Notes: generated from the sequence alone by a model not told the origin. A stretch of 64,000 nucleotides of DNA from Beijerinckiaceae bacterium (GCA_947454485.1 CANGJJ010000004.1:229535-293534); one strand, 5' to 3'; shown: positions 9,422 through 21,421, numbered from the stretch's first letter. A program made the numbers and translations.

Positions 9422-11092
9422 ATGCTCGCGCAACTGTCGATCCGTGACATCGTCCTGATTGATCGGCTCGATTTGCAGCTCGGTCCCGGCCTCGTCGTGC
9501 TGACGGGCGAGACCGGCGCTGGCAAGTCCATTCTTCTTGACGCATTTTCTCTGGCTCTGGGCGGGCGCGGCGATGGATCGCTCGTGCGCGAGGGTCAGGC
9601 GCAGGGGCAGGTGAGTGCGGCTTTTGATCTGCCGCTCGATCATCCCGCCATTCTCGCCGCGCAAAAACATGACATCGTGATTGATGGCGATCTCATTCTG
9701 CGCCGTGTGCAGATGGCGGACGGACGCACACGCGCTTTCGTCAATGACCAACCCGTGAGTGTGCAGGCGCTGCGTGAGATCGGCAAAGTGCTGGTCGAGA
9801 TTCACGGCCAGCATGATGATCGCGCATTGGTGGAACCTGCCATGCATCGCGCTTTGATTGATGCGTTCGGTGGCTTGAGCAAAGAGCTTGCAGCCACGCG
9901 CGAGGCACATGCCACTTGGCGCGATGCCAAGACCGCCCTTGCCGAGGAGGAGGCGCGGATCGCGCGCGCGCGTGAAGAGGCCGACTATCTGCGCCATGCG
10001 CATGAGGAGCTGTCGAAACTCGCCGCCCAGCCCAATGAAGAAGAGGCGCTCGCCGGTCGTCGTCAGACGATGATGCAGGCTGAGAAAGTCACTAGCGAAT
10101 TGCGTGAGGCGCATGAGGCTTTGGCGGGCGATCATTCGCCCATCGCCAGCTTCTCGTCTGTGCAGCGCCGTCTTGAACGACGTGCTGCGCAAGCCCCGCA
10201 CTTGATCGAGCCCTCTGTCAAAGCGCTCGCATCAGCGATTGATGCGATGGAGCTGGCTGCGCAGGCCATGGAACAGGCTTTGCGCGAGGCAGAGTTTGAT
10301 CCGCGTGAATTGGAGCGTGTCGAAGAGCGGCTCTTTGCGCTGCGCGCAGCGGCGCGCAAATATAATGTGCCAGTTGTGGAGCTGCCTGCGCTTGCTGATC
10401 GGTTCACGGCAGATTTGGCTGCATTGGATGCAGGTGAGGCACTGCTTACCAAACTTGCCAAAGAGACGGCTGCTGCAGAAAAAGCCTTTCATGCTGCAGC
10501 GGCAACTTTGTCAGCTGGTCGCAAAAAGGCAGCTTCCCAGCTCGACAAGACGGTCAATGGTGAATTGCCGCCGCTCAAATTGGAGCGCGCGATCTTCACC
10601 ACCCAGATTGAGGCAGATGCGTCAGCTGCTTCGGCTGATGGTATCGACCGCGTGGAATTCTGGGTGCAGACCAATCCTGGCACACGCCCTGGCCCCTTGA
10701 TGAAAGTGGCCTCAGGCGGTGAGCTTGCGCGTTTTATGCTCGCGCTCAAAGTCGCGTTGGCGGATCGTGGCTCGGCACCGACACTTGTCTTCGATGAGAT
10801 CGACACGGGCGTGGGCGGTGCGGTGGCTGATGCCATTGGCCAGCGCCTCGCAAGGCTGGCGGCCAAAGTGCAGGTGCTCGCTGTCACCCATGCGCCGCAA
10901 GTGGCGGCACGCGCCAGCGACCATTTCCAGATTGCCAAGGGCGCGACCGACAAGGGCAAGCGTGTGGCGACCCGAATCACCCAGCTCCTCGATGAGGCGC
11001 GCGGCGAGGAGATCGCCCGCATGTTGTCGGGTGCGACCATCACCGAAGAGGCCCGCGCGGCCGCCCGCCGCCTGTTGCAGGGTGCCGACTGA
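9422..11092 (+). CDS. recN: DNA repair protein RecN
   Basis: SMC-like ATPase that acts on double-strand breaks in recombinational repair. 556 aa, normal for RecN. The first residues MLAQLSIRDIVLIDRLDL are the family N-terminus. Walker A is GETGAGKS at residues 29-36. A central helical/coiled-coil region spans about residues 155-370. The C-terminal half contains the ABC signature-like VASGGELARFMLALK, a Walker B with TLVFDEIDTGVGGAVADAIG, and the D-loop/His-switch region VLAVTHAPQVAA. It follows bamD by six bases. A 42-base gap leads to ligA, a neighbour often found in this group. Confidence 0.97.
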   Translation: MLAQLSIRDIVLIDRLDLQLGPGLVVLTGETGAGKSILLDAFSLALGGRGDGSLVREGQAQGQVSAAFDLPLDHPAILAAQKHDIVIDGDLILRRVQMADGRTRAFVNDQPVSVQALREIGKVLVEIHGQHDDRALVEPAMHRALIDAFGGLSKELAATREAHATWRDAKTALAEEEARIARAREEADYLRHAHEELSKLAAQPNEEEALAGRRQTMMQAEKVTSELREAHEALAGDHSPIASFSSVQRRLERRAAQAPHLIEPSVKALASAIDAMELAAQAMEQALREAEFDPRELERVEERLFALRAAARKYNVPVVELPALADRFTADLAALDAGEALLTKLAKETAAAEKAFHAAAATLSAGRKKAASQLDKTVNGELPPLKLERAIFTTQIEADASAASADGIDRVEFWVQTNPGTRPGPLMKVASGGELARFMLALKVALADRGSAPTLVFDEIDTGVGGAVADAIGQRLARLAAKVQVLAVTHAPQVAARASDHFQIAKGATDKGKRVATRITQLLDEARGEEIARMLSGATITEEARAAARRLLQGAD

Positions 11093-11125
11093 GCCTGCCT
11101 TTGCGGGAGCGCCGGGCTTTGTTAA

Positions 11126-13240
<2,115 letters not shown>

Positions 13241-13323
13241 TCTGAATTTTTGGGGTGATTTTGTCTCTGATTAGCTTTGTCGATTAGCGATTTTCTTATT
13301 TTATTTCAGTGATCGGATTGGTG

Positions 13324-14859
13324 ATGCCGAAGGTGTTGTCTGGTGCCCATTGGCGCAATGCGCGACGTGGTCTTTTGTGCTCAAGCGCGAGCCTGGCGCT
13401 CAGCGCTCTTTTGTCTGGATGCGGTGGAAACCGCAGCACGAGAAGCGGGGGGAGTGGCGGCGGGCCATCGCCTGTGCCAGACCCTTTGACCAATCCCCAG
13501 CCCATGCCCAGTGGCTTTATCGTATCTGCCGCTGCGGTTGTGACTCCTGTGGAGATCGGGTCTGTCGGGTCCAATTTTCTGGGCCTTAGTTTTGAAAAAT
13601 CGATCCTGATTGCGCGCACTTTGTCTGTGTCAAACCCTGACTTTTTGGCGCGGCTGAAAGAGCTAGGTCCCGGCAATCTACGCATCGGGGGCAGCTCGGT
13701 GGATTTGGTTGTCTGGACGCCGGATGGATCTGGAGGTCAGGCTGATCAGCTGTCCAAAAGGGATATCGAATATTTTGCGATCTTTGTGAAAGCGTCTGGC
13801 TGGCGCGTGAACTACGGCATTAATTTGGCTCAGAATACGCCTGAAGATGCTGCCGAAGAGGCGGCCTTTGCCGCGCAACAGCTGGGCGACAGTCTCGATT
13901 GTTTTGCCCTGGGCAATGAGCCGGATCTTTATAGAAATGTCTTCATTGCACCGGACAAGACGAAGAACTGGAGCTATTCGGTCTTCAAGTCACAGTGGGA
14001 TCTATTCAGAAGTGCGATTGTTGCGCGGGTCAGTACCGCGAAATTTTCAGGTCCAGAAGCGGCCAATAATCTTGCGACCTATGCGACGCCTTTTGCCAAA
14101 TCCCTCGACAAGACACGGTTGAATCTGCTGACCCAGCATCATTATCGAATTCATGGTAATGATCCAAAATCTTTGGATTTCTTGCTCACAACTCCAGATC
14201 CACAACTTACGCTTGGTAGCTCAGTCGAGCCCGCGCGTCTGCCGACTTTGAAAATTGCAGCCGATGATCTTGGCGTCCCCTTTCGCTTAACCGAGGTGAA
14301 TTCCGGAATCGATGGGGGTGTTCCGGGGATCAGCGATGTTTATGGTTCCGCTCTATGGGCGCTGGACCTCTTGCTTACTGCTGCAAAGGGTGGTGCTGAG
14401 GGCGTTAATTTTCATTCCGGCGGGCTCGTTTCTTATTCGCCTTTGGGTTTTGAGGGCTCTTTGCTGGTTGAGGTGCGCCCTGCCTATTATAGCTATTTGC
14501 TGTTTAAGATGATGGGGCAGGGCAAGCTTCTCACTGCCACGATCGAGGCGGGCGGTGCGAATATTTCGGTCTATGCGATTCAAAGCGCCGGACGCGTGAA
14601 TACGCTGTTTGTGAACAAAGATGCCACGCAATCTTTCAAAGTTACGCTGCAACTGCCGAGCACACCCAGCAAGGTCACGGCCATTCAGCTGTCGGGTCCG
14701 GGCCTTACGTCAAAGACCGGAATCGAAATTCAAGGTGCGAGCGTGAGTGTCGTCAATGGTCTTGGTACGATGGGCGCGCCCTATTCAGTTTCCGTTCATG
14801 AGCAAAGAGCGACATTCTATGTGCCGTCGCTGATGGCTGTGCTTGTCACAGCTGTTTGA
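13324..14859 (+). CDS. GH79/heparanase-like putative glycoside hydrolase, lipoprotein
   Basis: 511 aa. The signal peptide ends in a lipobox (LLSGC, Cys33), so it should be lipid-anchored; a Gly/Ser/Pro-rich spacer follows. The body looks like a (beta/alpha)8 clan GH-A enzyme. CFALGNEPDLY carries the candidate acid/base Glu199, and VPFRLTEVNSG carries the candidate nucleophile Glu324. In between is LTQHHYR, and a beta-sandwich-like C-terminus contains INVFAIQ-type strands. The pattern best fits GH79 (beta-glucuronidase/heparanase-like) proteins; the true substrate is unknown. An in-frame GTG at 13309 would add five residues but has no ribosome site. It is followed at once by a paralogue with the same motifs but a different export signal. 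Confidence 0.72.
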   Translation: MPKVLSGAHWRNARRGLLCSSASLALSALLSGCGGNRSTRSGGSGGGPSPVPDPLTNPQPMPSGFIVSAAAVVTPVEIGSVGSNFLGLSFEKSILIARTLSVSNPDFLARLKELGPGNLRIGGSSVDLVVWTPDGSGGQADQLSKRDIEYFAIFVKASGWRVNYGINLAQNTPEDAAEEAAFAAQQLGDSLDCFALGNEPDLYRNVFIAPDKTKNWSYSVFKSQWDLFRSAIVARVSTAKFSGPEAANNLATYATPFAKSLDKTRLNLLTQHHYRIHGNDPKSLDFLLTTPDPQLTLGSSVEPARLPTLKIAADDLGVPFRLTEVNSGIDGGVPGISDVYGSALWALDLLLTAAKGGAEGVNFHSGGLVSYSPLGFEGSLLVEVRPAYYSYLLFKMMGQGKLLTATIEAGGANISVYAIQSAGRVNTLFVNKDATQSFKVTLQLPSTPSKVTAIQLSGPGLTSKTGIEIQGASVSVVNGLGTMGAPYSVSVHEQRATFYVPSLMAVLVTAV

Positions 14860-14898
14860 TTTTATATTTCTGCCTGTTTATTTTAGGAGGGCATTTGC

Positions 14899-16404
14899 AT
14901 GACGCTCAAATTTCACGCGCATCATCATTCCTCATCAAGGCGCCATATGCTGCGTGGCGGCGCTGCTGCCGCCATATCTCTTGCTGCAGCCCCTTTCATG
15001 CCTCTACAGGCGCGCACCGTTGCTGATCGCACGATCCCGCAACCCCGGCCCAAAGGCCAATTGGTGTCTGCGAATGCGCGTGTGGGCTCGTTTGGTGGCG
15101 CGCTGATTGGGCCGAAATTTCTTGGTCTGAGCTTTGAGAAGTCGAGCCTCGTGCCGCGCACTTTGTCTTTGTACAATCGCGATCTGTTGACGGCGTTACG
15201 CGCCATCGGTCCGGGTATCATGCGCCTTGGCGGTGCGGCCTCAGATCAGCTGGCTTGGGTGCCCGATGGGTCGGGCAATGTCGCGCGGCAAATTTCCAAA
15301 GGCGATATTGATGACTTTGCGCCTTTCATCAAAGAAGCGGGATGGGAGGTCATTTACGGCATCAATCTCGCGCAGGGCAGTGAGGAAGCTGCAGCTGATG
15401 AGGCTGCTTATGTTGCTCGGCGCTTGGGCGATAGTCTTGTGTGCTTTGAGATTGGCAACGAGCCCAATCTTTTTCGCAAAAACTATCCCGCTCCCCAAGG
15501 CGCGAAGGACTGGACCTTTGATCTTTATCGCGCGCAATGGGAGCGCATTCGCCAAGCGATCTCGCGCCGCGTTCCCCATGCGATGTTTTCTGGGCCTGAT
15601 GCGACAGGCGGCGCGGTGGAGAGCTATGCGCTTCCCTTCGCGCGCTCGGTCGATAAATCCTATATGAAATTTTTGAGCCAGCATCACTACCGCCTCCATG
15701 CCGATGATGCGCCCACGATTGAGGCCTTGCTCGTCACGCCTGATCCAGCGCTCACAATTGGTTTGGGCAAGCGCCCTGCGATGTTGCCCGCGCTCAAGGC
15801 GGCGGCCGATCAATTGGGCGTGCCATTGCGCTTTACCGAATCCAACTCTGCTGTAGGTGGCGGGCGTCACGGTGTGAGCGATAGTTTTGCCTCCGCGCTC
15901 TGGTCGCTCGATTTTATGTTCACCATTGCCAAAGGTGGCGGGTCGGGCGTGCATTTTCACACAGGCCGTTCGGCTGCCTATACGCCGCTCGAATTTGATC
16001 GTTCCAAATTGGTGAAGATCAGACCTGAGTATTACGGTTTGCTCTTTTTCAAAATGATTGGCGAGGGACGCTTGCTGCACACGCAGATGGACGCAGGTGG
16101 GGCCAATCTCTCGATCTATTGCGTGCAGACACAGGCTGGCATCAGCACGGTGCTCGTTAATAAAGATCCGCAGCGCTCGTTCGAGCTGACATTGAAGCTC
16201 CCCACAATTGTCGCTCAGGCGAGGGCCATCGCACTCACGGCCCCCGATTTGTCGGCCAAGACGGGCGTGCAGATACAGGGCGAGTCCATCAGTGTCGCAG
16301 ATGGCCTTGCGCGCAGAGAGCCGGAGTTTTCTCTGCAGACGAGCGGGCAAAGCCTATCGGCCTATGTGCCGGCGGGCTCGGCTTTGCTCATCAAGACCGC
16401 TTGA
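14899..16404 (+). CDS. GH79/heparanase-like putative glycoside hydrolase, Tat-exported
   Basis: 501 aa; a clear paralogue of the preceding gene, sharing FLGLSFEKS near the start, GNEPNLF (candidate acid/base Glu188), LSQHHYRLH and RFTESNS (candidate nucleophile Glu314). The N-terminus is His-rich, then SRRHMLRGG (Arg14-Arg15) followed by a hydrophobic Ala-rich stretch, a good Tat signal. So this copy should be exported folded and free or in the periplasm, unlike its lipidated sister. The start is strong: TAGGAGG at 14884-14890 stands eight bases before the ATG. Its 3' end overlaps the convergent aminopeptidase gene by 14 bp. Substrate unknown; a glucuronide-containing polysaccharide is only a family-based guess. 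Confidence 0.72.
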   Translation: MTLKFHAHHHSSSRRHMLRGGAAAAISLAAAPFMPLQARTVADRTIPQPRPKGQLVSANARVGSFGGALIGPKFLGLSFEKSSLVPRTLSLYNRDLLTALRAIGPGIMRLGGAASDQLAWVPDGSGNVARQISKGDIDDFAPFIKEAGWEVIYGINLAQGSEEAAADEAAYVARRLGDSLVCFEIGNEPNLFRKNYPAPQGAKDWTFDLYRAQWERIRQAISRRVPHAMFSGPDATGGAVESYALPFARSVDKSYMKFLSQHHYRLHADDAPTIEALLVTPDPALTIGLGKRPAMLPALKAAADQLGVPLRFTESNSAVGGGRHGVSDSFASALWSLDFMFTIAKGGGSGVHFHTGRSAAYTPLEFDRSKLVKIRPEYYGLLFFKMIGEGRLLHTQMDAGGANLSIYCVQTQAGISTVLVNKDPQRSFELTLKLPTIVAQARAIALTAPDLSAKTGVQIQGESISVADGLARREPEFSLQTSGQSLSAYVPAGSALLIKTA

Positions 16405-18214
16405 TGGCCTTGGTGGCTGAGGTGAGCCATTTGCGTGTGGCAGCATCGAGCTTGGGGAGCAGCTCTTTGCGCAAGCGCGCATGATAGGCATTGAGCCATT
16501 GCAGCTCTTGCGCGGACAAGAGTTTGGGCTCGATCAAAGCAGCATCAAAGGGCGCGAGGGTGAGGGTTTCAAAGCCGAGCATCTTGCGCTCAGCGCCCTC
16601 GATCTTGCGCGGCTCAACGACGACCAGATTTTCCAGACGGATCCCATAATGACCCGTTTTGTAATAGCCCGGTTCATTGGAGAGGATCATACCCGGCTCC
16701 AGCGTGACATGACCGAGTTTGGAGATGCGCTGGGGGCCTTCATGCACCGACAGATAAGAGCCAACGCCGTGGCCTGTGCCATGGTCAAAATCAAGCCCGA
16801 CATCCCACAAAGCGCGGCGGGCAAAACTGTCGAGCTGCGCGCCTGAAACACCTTGCGGAAAGACGCTGGTGGCAATTGCAATATGGCCTTTGAGGACGCG
16901 CGTATAGTGATCGCGCATTTGCGCAGTTGGTTTGCCAATGGCAATGGTGCGCGTGATGTCGGTCGTACCATCTTCATATTGCGCGCCTGAATCGATCAGG
17001 AAGAGACCGCGCGTCAGTTTGCGATCCGTCTTCTGCGTCACGCGATAATGAACAATCGCGCCATTGGGCCCCATGCCGGAGATTGTGGGGAAGGAGATGT
17101 CTTTGAGCTTTTTGGTAGCGCGGCGGAAGCTCTCCAGCGCCTGTGTCGCGCTGATCTCGGTGAGTTTGCCCTTGCTGGCCTCTTGCGAAAACCAAGCCAG
17201 AAAACGCGCAACGGCCAAACCATCGCGCAGATGGGCCGCGCGCATGCCGCGCAATTCGGCCTTGTTCTTGCGCGCCTTCAAAAGCGCTGTGGGATCAACG
17301 CTCAACTCCGTCTTGCCGCCAGCGGCCTCGACGCTCTGCACAAGACGGGCTGGAACCGTGCCAGAGTCAAAGCGCACCAAGGCGCCTGTTGCAGCAAGTT
17401 CGCGCAGCTGCGGGACGAGCTGTGCGGGTCCTGCAAAATCTGTCAGGGCTGCAAGCTGGTCTTTCGTGGCTGCGTCCACTTTGCGCGGATCGATGAAAAG
17501 TGTTGGCTTGCCGCTGCGCGGAACAATCGCAAAGCACAAAGCAATCGGCGTATGGGCCACATCATGGCCGCGTATATTCAGCGTCCACGCAATTGCATGG
17601 GGGTCGCTCATGACCAGCGCACTGGCTTCGCCCATCGCTTCTTGCACATGCGCGATTTTGGCTGCGGCGCTTTCACCGGCGAGTTTCTCGGGGTGGATCT
17701 GCACAAGGCCCTGAGGTGGCTCTGGCTGGTCGAGCCAGATCACGTCAATCGGATTGGGCTCAGCGGCGACAAGCACAGCACCAACCGCGCTGAGCGCTTT
17801 TTCAAAGCGCGCGAGCTGGCCGGGCGTGTGCAGCCATGGATCATAAGCGATCCGTATGCCTTTGGTGGAATGTGTTTTCAGCCATTGGTCGGGGGATGTC
17901 TCGCCACTGTTGAAAGGGGCGAAGGCTTGCAGATCGACTTGATCGCGTATCTGCAACGTGTAGCGCCCATCGACAAAGATCGCGGCCTCGGTCTCGAGCA
18001 CGATGGCCATGCCTGCCGAGCCGGTGAAGCCCGTCAACCAAGCGAGCCGCTCGCCCGAGGGCGGAACATATTCATTTTGATGTTCGTCGGTGCGTGGCAC
18101 CAAAAAGCCGTCAAAACCGCGCCGCGCAATTTCGAGGCGCAGCTGCGCGAGGCGCGCGAGGCCGAGGCTTTTGTCGGCGGGATCGTCGAAGGATTGGAAG
18201 TGGCTTTCAAACAT
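16391..18214 (-). CDS. Xaa-Pro aminopeptidase (aminopeptidase P, M24B), long three-domain form
   Basis: Metallopeptidase that releases an N-terminal residue before Pro. 607 aa, the long three-domain form also found in eukaryotic XPNPEP1, rather than the ~440 aa E. coli PepP. Two creatinase-like N-terminal domains (RGFDGFLVPRTDEHQNEY and a second around LVMSDPHAIAWTLNIRG) precede the pita-bread catalytic domain. Its five metal ligands are visible: two Asp in LIDSGAQYEDGTTDITRT, His in DHGTGHGVG, and Glu in ILSNEPGYY and in IRLENLVVV. It lies 28 bases downstream of prmA on the same strand, so the two form an operon. The 3' end overlaps the facing hydrolase gene by 14 bp. Confidence 0.92.
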   Translation of the reverse strand: MFESHFQSFDDPADKSLGLARLAQLRLEIARRGFDGFLVPRTDEHQNEYVPPSGERLAWLTGFTGSAGMAIVLETEAAIFVDGRYTLQIRDQVDLQAFAPFNSGETSPDQWLKTHSTKGIRIAYDPWLHTPGQLARFEKALSAVGAVLVAAEPNPIDVIWLDQPEPPQGLVQIHPEKLAGESAAAKIAHVQEAMGEASALVMSDPHAIAWTLNIRGHDVAHTPIALCFAIVPRSGKPTLFIDPRKVDAATKDQLAALTDFAGPAQLVPQLRELAATGALVRFDSGTVPARLVQSVEAAGGKTELSVDPTALLKARKNKAELRGMRAAHLRDGLAVARFLAWFSQEASKGKLTEISATQALESFRRATKKLKDISFPTISGMGPNGAIVHYRVTQKTDRKLTRGLFLIDSGAQYEDGTTDITRTIAIGKPTAQMRDHYTRVLKGHIAIATSVFPQGVSGAQLDSFARRALWDVGLDFDHGTGHGVGSYLSVHEGPQRISKLGHVTLEPGMILSNEPGYYKTGHYGIRLENLVVVEPRKIEGAERKMLGFETLTLAPFDAALIEPKLLSAQELQWLNAYHARLRKELLPKLDAATRKWLTSATKAIKRS

Positions 18215-18242
18215 AGCGCCAGCCTAAAGGCCGCGCGGCGCC

Positions 18243-19223
18243 CTAGCAATCGTCATCATCATCGTCGTCATCGAGGATGGGACGGCGCGAGCCACCGCCC
18301 CGGCGCAGGCGCAAACAGGCCCAGCCTTCCAGATCAATGCGGCGCGTGAGTTTGAAACCCTGCGCGCCATAGCTCGACAATACGCCGGGGACATCGCCAT
18401 TCAAAAGGCCGGACAGCACGATGTCTTCGGTGGCCAGCGCGCAGATCGAAGGGGCGAGCGCCCGCAAAGGCCGCGCCAGAATATTGGCGAAGATGAGATC
18501 GTAGGGCCCATCGCCCTGAATTTCAGGATGCTGCACACCGCGCGCGACAACCGGGCGAACCCAAGGTCCGGCCCCATTCAGCACGGCATTGGAGCGCGCA
18601 GCCTCAACCGCAATCGGGTCAATATCGCTGCAAGTGACCGACTCGCGCAAATAGCGCGCAGCGGCCAGTGCCAGAACACCCGTGCCCGTGCCAACATCGA
18701 GGACGCGCTCGGGGCGGCGCTCTTTCAAAATCGCATCGAGCATCAAGAGGCAGCCGCGCGTCGTGCCATGATGGCCTGTGCCAAAGGCGAGGGCGGCTTC
18801 GATCTCAAGGGCGATGTCATTGGGGCGCACCTTGTCCCTGTCATGCGAGCCATGGACGAGGAAGCGGCCCGCGCGCACAGGGGCGAGGCCTTCGAGAGAA
18901 GAGGCAACCCAGTCCTTTTGCGAGATCGTATCAAATTCGATTGCGTCAGCGGCAGCCTGTCCGGCAGCCGTGGCCACGAGTTCGCGGATCCAGTCCTGAT
19001 CAGGCTCATAGGCGAAATAGACTTCGACCAGCCAGGGCAGGGCGTCCCAGTTTTTCGTCTCGTTGGGGCTCTCTTCAAAAGCGGCAGCCGCCGTCTCTGC
19101 AGGGTCGTGGGTTTCCACGATGATGTCAGCGACGGCCACGGCCGTGGCTTCATCGCAGCGCAGGCGCATCACAAAGGATGCATTGTTGGGGGGGAGACCT
19201 TCGAGCATGGGGCTGGGTAACAT
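18243..19223 (-). CDS. prmA: Ribosomal protein L11 methyltransferase (PrmA)-like
   Basis: SAM-dependent methyltransferase expected to trimethylate ribosomal protein L11. 326 aa. An N-terminal substrate-recognition region with PWLVEVYFAYEPD is followed by a linker with LEIEAALAFGTGHHGTTRGCL, a PrmA hallmark. The Rossmann SAM site is VLDVGTGTGVLALAAA, followed by DIDPIAVEAARSNAVLNG and the catalytic-type motif LIFANILARPL. It ends oddly in eight consecutive Asp and a final Cys, encoded by a run of GAT/GAC triplets. This tail is not part of the PrmA fold. An alternative ATG lies five codons in (19208). It is first in an operon with the aminopeptidase P gene. Confidence 0.92.
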   Translation of the reverse strand: MLPSPMLEGLPPNNASFVMRLRCDEATAVAVADIIVETHDPAETAAAAFEESPNETKNWDALPWLVEVYFAYEPDQDWIRELVATAAGQAAADAIEFDTISQKDWVASSLEGLAPVRAGRFLVHGSHDRDKVRPNDIALEIEAALAFGTGHHGTTRGCLLMLDAILKERRPERVLDVGTGTGVLALAAARYLRESVTCSDIDPIAVEAARSNAVLNGAGPWVRPVVARGVQHPEIQGDGPYDLIFANILARPLRALAPSICALATEDIVLSGLLNGDVPGVLSSYGAQGFKLTRRIDLEGWACLRLRRGGGSRRPILDDDDDDDDC

Positions 19224-19409
19224 GCGGGGCGCGCTTTTGTCGATATGCCGGGCGGGGCTGGCGATCCTTTAAGCTTGCCAAGCAATTGGCCCATTGTGGG
19301 GTGCGCCTTGGCTTGCGCGGACGCGCCGATCATGCACAATAGAGAGGTTATTGAGCGCATTTGCGGCGCATTTTTCTAAGTCTTTGTTTCTTTTTCTCTT
19401 TGTGACGTC

Positions 19410-19877
19410 ATGGCCAAAACACTTGTTTTCATCACGCGCGATATTCCCGCGCAGCTTCAACTTCTCTTCCTGACTTATCCGGTGTTTGGCCGGTTGGTTC
19501 GCTTTTTGGGCGTTGGTCTTGTGGGCCTTGCCTGCGATAGCGCGCTCTTTTGGGCTTTGTTCCAAAGCGGTGCGAGCGCGCAATGGGCGCGTGGCCTGTC
19601 TTTGCCAGCCGCCACGCTCGTCACCTGGGCGCTCAATCGCATCATCACATTTGAACCCAGCGGACGGGCCTGGTGGCACGAGCTGCTGCGCTATGTCGGT
19701 GTTGCGGCCCTCGTTCAGGGCTTCAATTATCTTTTGTTTTTGTCGCTCGTCTATGGCGCAGCGCTGCATCCACTTCTCGCATTGCTGATCTCTGCTGTTG
19801 CAGCAGCGGCTCTGTCTTTTGCTGGCCAGAGCCTCGTTACTTTTGCACAGCGCCCACGCGGGCGGACGGATTTTTAA
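19410..19877 (+). CDS. GtrA-like membrane protein
   Basis: 155 aa with four predicted membrane segments, around residues 30-52, 58-75, 90-112 and 116-140. The layout and motifs (RFLGVGLVGLACDSALFW at the start of helix 1, AATLVTWALNRIITF in helix 2-3) fit the GtrA/DPMS-associated family. Members are thought to help move undecaprenyl-phosphate-linked sugars across the inner membrane, often with a GT2 glycosyltransferase. No such transferase is present here. The next gene, 10 bases downstream, is an FAD enzyme related to UDP-galactopyranose mutases, so a role in envelope polysaccharide assembly is plausible but inferred. Confidence 0.8.
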   Translation: MAKTLVFITRDIPAQLQLLFLTYPVFGRLVRFLGVGLVGLACDSALFWALFQSGASAQWARGLSLPAATLVTWALNRIITFEPSGRAWWHELLRYVGVAALVQGFNYLLFLSLVYGAALHPLLALLISAVAAAALSFAGQSLVTFAQRPRGRTDF

Positions 19878-19886
19878 GGAGCTTTC

Positions 19887-21386
19887 ATGGTTGAGGTTTT
19901 TGACACACTGGTGATTGGCGCAGGCCCTGCAGGTCTCACCGCTGCTTATGAATTGACCAAGTCTGGCCAGCGCGTTTTGGTCATAGAACAAGATGATGAA
20001 TATGTTGGCGGCATTAGCCGGACTGTGAATTACAAAGGCTATCTCTTCGACATCGGCGGCCATCGCTTCTTTTCAAAATCCAAAGAGGTTGTTGATCTGT
20101 GGGATGAGATTTTGCCGCAGGATTTTGTTGAGCGTCCGCGCCTGTCGCGCATCTTTTATGGCGGTAAATATTATTCCTATCCGCTAAGTGCCTTTGAGGC
20201 GCTGCGCAATCTGGGACTGATCGAGAGCGCTTTGTGCATGCTCTCTTATGCTCATGCGCGGTGGAAACCGATTGCCAATCCGCGCTCTTTCCATGACTGG
20301 GTGCGCAATCAATTTGGCGAACGCCTGTTCTCGATCTTTTTCAAAACCTATACGGAAAAAGTTTGGGGCATGTCCTGCGATGAGATCTCTGCCGACTGGG
20401 CAGCACAGCGCATCAAGGGGCTTAATCTTGCGGCCGCTGTCACCCATGCTTTGGCGCGCTCCTTCCGCCGCTCGCCTGCCAAAAAGGGCGGGGCTGTGAT
20501 CAAGACTTTGATCGAGAGCTTTCGCTATCCTCGCAAAGGCCCCGGCATGTTGTGGGAGGCTTGCGCGAACAAGGTGACGGCGCAGGGCGGCACATTGCTG
20601 ATGGGCCACAAGCTCGAACGCATCATGCATGATGCCGATTATGATGCCTTTGTTGTCACCGCGCGCGGTAGCGATGACATGATGCGCAGCTGGCGCGCCC
20701 GCCATGTCATCTCCTCTGCGCCAATCACCGAATTGATGGGGTGCCTGTCGCCGCAACCGCAAAGCCTGCCCCATGCGCAAGCGTTGCGCTATCGCGACTT
20801 CCTCACCGTTGCGCTCATCGCGCGCAGCTCCAAAGATTTCCCCGACAATTGGATCTATATCCACGACCCTTCTGTCAAAGTCGGGCGTGTGCAGAACTTC
20901 CGCTCATGGTCGCCCGAGCTTGTCCCTGAAGAAGGCATGACCTGTCTTGGTCTTGAATATTTCTGCTTTGAAGGCGATGGGCTGTGGACCATGAGTGATG
21001 AGGATCTGGGGGCCTTGGCGCGGCGCGAGATCGAGAAGATCGGCTTGTTGAAAGCCGACGAAGTGGTTGATGCCTGTGTCGTGCGGCAACCCAAAGCCTA
21101 TCCCGTTTATGATGATGCCTATCGCACACATGTTGATGCCGTGCGCATGGATCTTGAGGCCAATTGGGCGGGGCTGCATCTGGTCGGGCGCAATGGCATG
21201 CACAAATATAACAATCAGGACCATGCGATGATGACGGCCATGTTGACGGCGCGCAATATTCTGGCGGGTCGGCGCCTCTTCGACATCTGGGGCGTCAATG
21301 AGGATGCTGAATATCATGAGGCGGGTGTTGAGGGCGCGCAGGAGGCGCTTAAAAGCGAGCGCTTCGTCCCGCGCAAAGTTGCCTGA
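19887..21386 (+). CDS. FAD-dependent amine-oxidase/UDP-galactopyranose mutase-like oxidoreductase
   Basis: 499 aa. A Rossmann FAD-binding motif starts at residue 8 ([19 protein letters not shown], ending in an acidic [15 protein letters not shown]). It is followed by [15 protein letters not shown], which resembles the flavin-contact region of UGM- and protoporphyrinogen-oxidase-like proteins. The C-terminus has the second FAD contact, [26 protein letters not shown]. Length and motifs match the group usually annotated as NAD(P)/FAD-dependent oxidoreductase; the substrate is unknown. AAGGAG stands just before the ATG, and the gene is coupled to the GtrA-like gene, which hints at a sugar-nucleotide or lipid-linked sugar substrate. 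Confidence 0.78.
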   Translation: MVEVFDTLVIGAGPAGLTAAYELTKSGQRVLVIEQDDEYVGGISRTVNYKGYLFDIGGHRFFSKSKEVVDLWDEILPQDFVERPRLSRIFYGGKYYSYPLSAFEALRNLGLIESALCMLSYAHARWKPIANPRSFHDWVRNQFGERLFSIFFKTYTEKVWGMSCDEISADWAAQRIKGLNLAAAVTHALARSFRRSPAKKGGAVIKTLIESFRYPRKGPGMLWEACANKVTAQGGTLLMGHKLERIMHDADYDAFVVTARGSDDMMRSWRARHVISSAPITELMGCLSPQPQSLPHAQALRYRDFLTVALIARSSKDFPDNWIYIHDPSVKVGRVQNFRSWSPELVPEEGMTCLGLEYFCFEGDGLWTMSDEDLGALARREIEKIGLLKADEVVDACVVRQPKAYPVYDDAYRTHVDAVRMDLEANWAGLHLVGRNGMHKYNNQDHAMMTAMLTARNILAGRRLFDIWGVNEDAEYHEAGVEGAQEALKSERFVPRKVA

Positions 21387-21421
21387 TTGGCGCGAGCCAG
21401 CAAGCGGTCTAGACTGGGCCT

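Noticed and set aside
18245..18271. Triplet repeat considered as a CRISPR or tandem regulatory repeat
   Set aside because: It is in frame within prmA and encodes the poly-Asp tail; no spacers.
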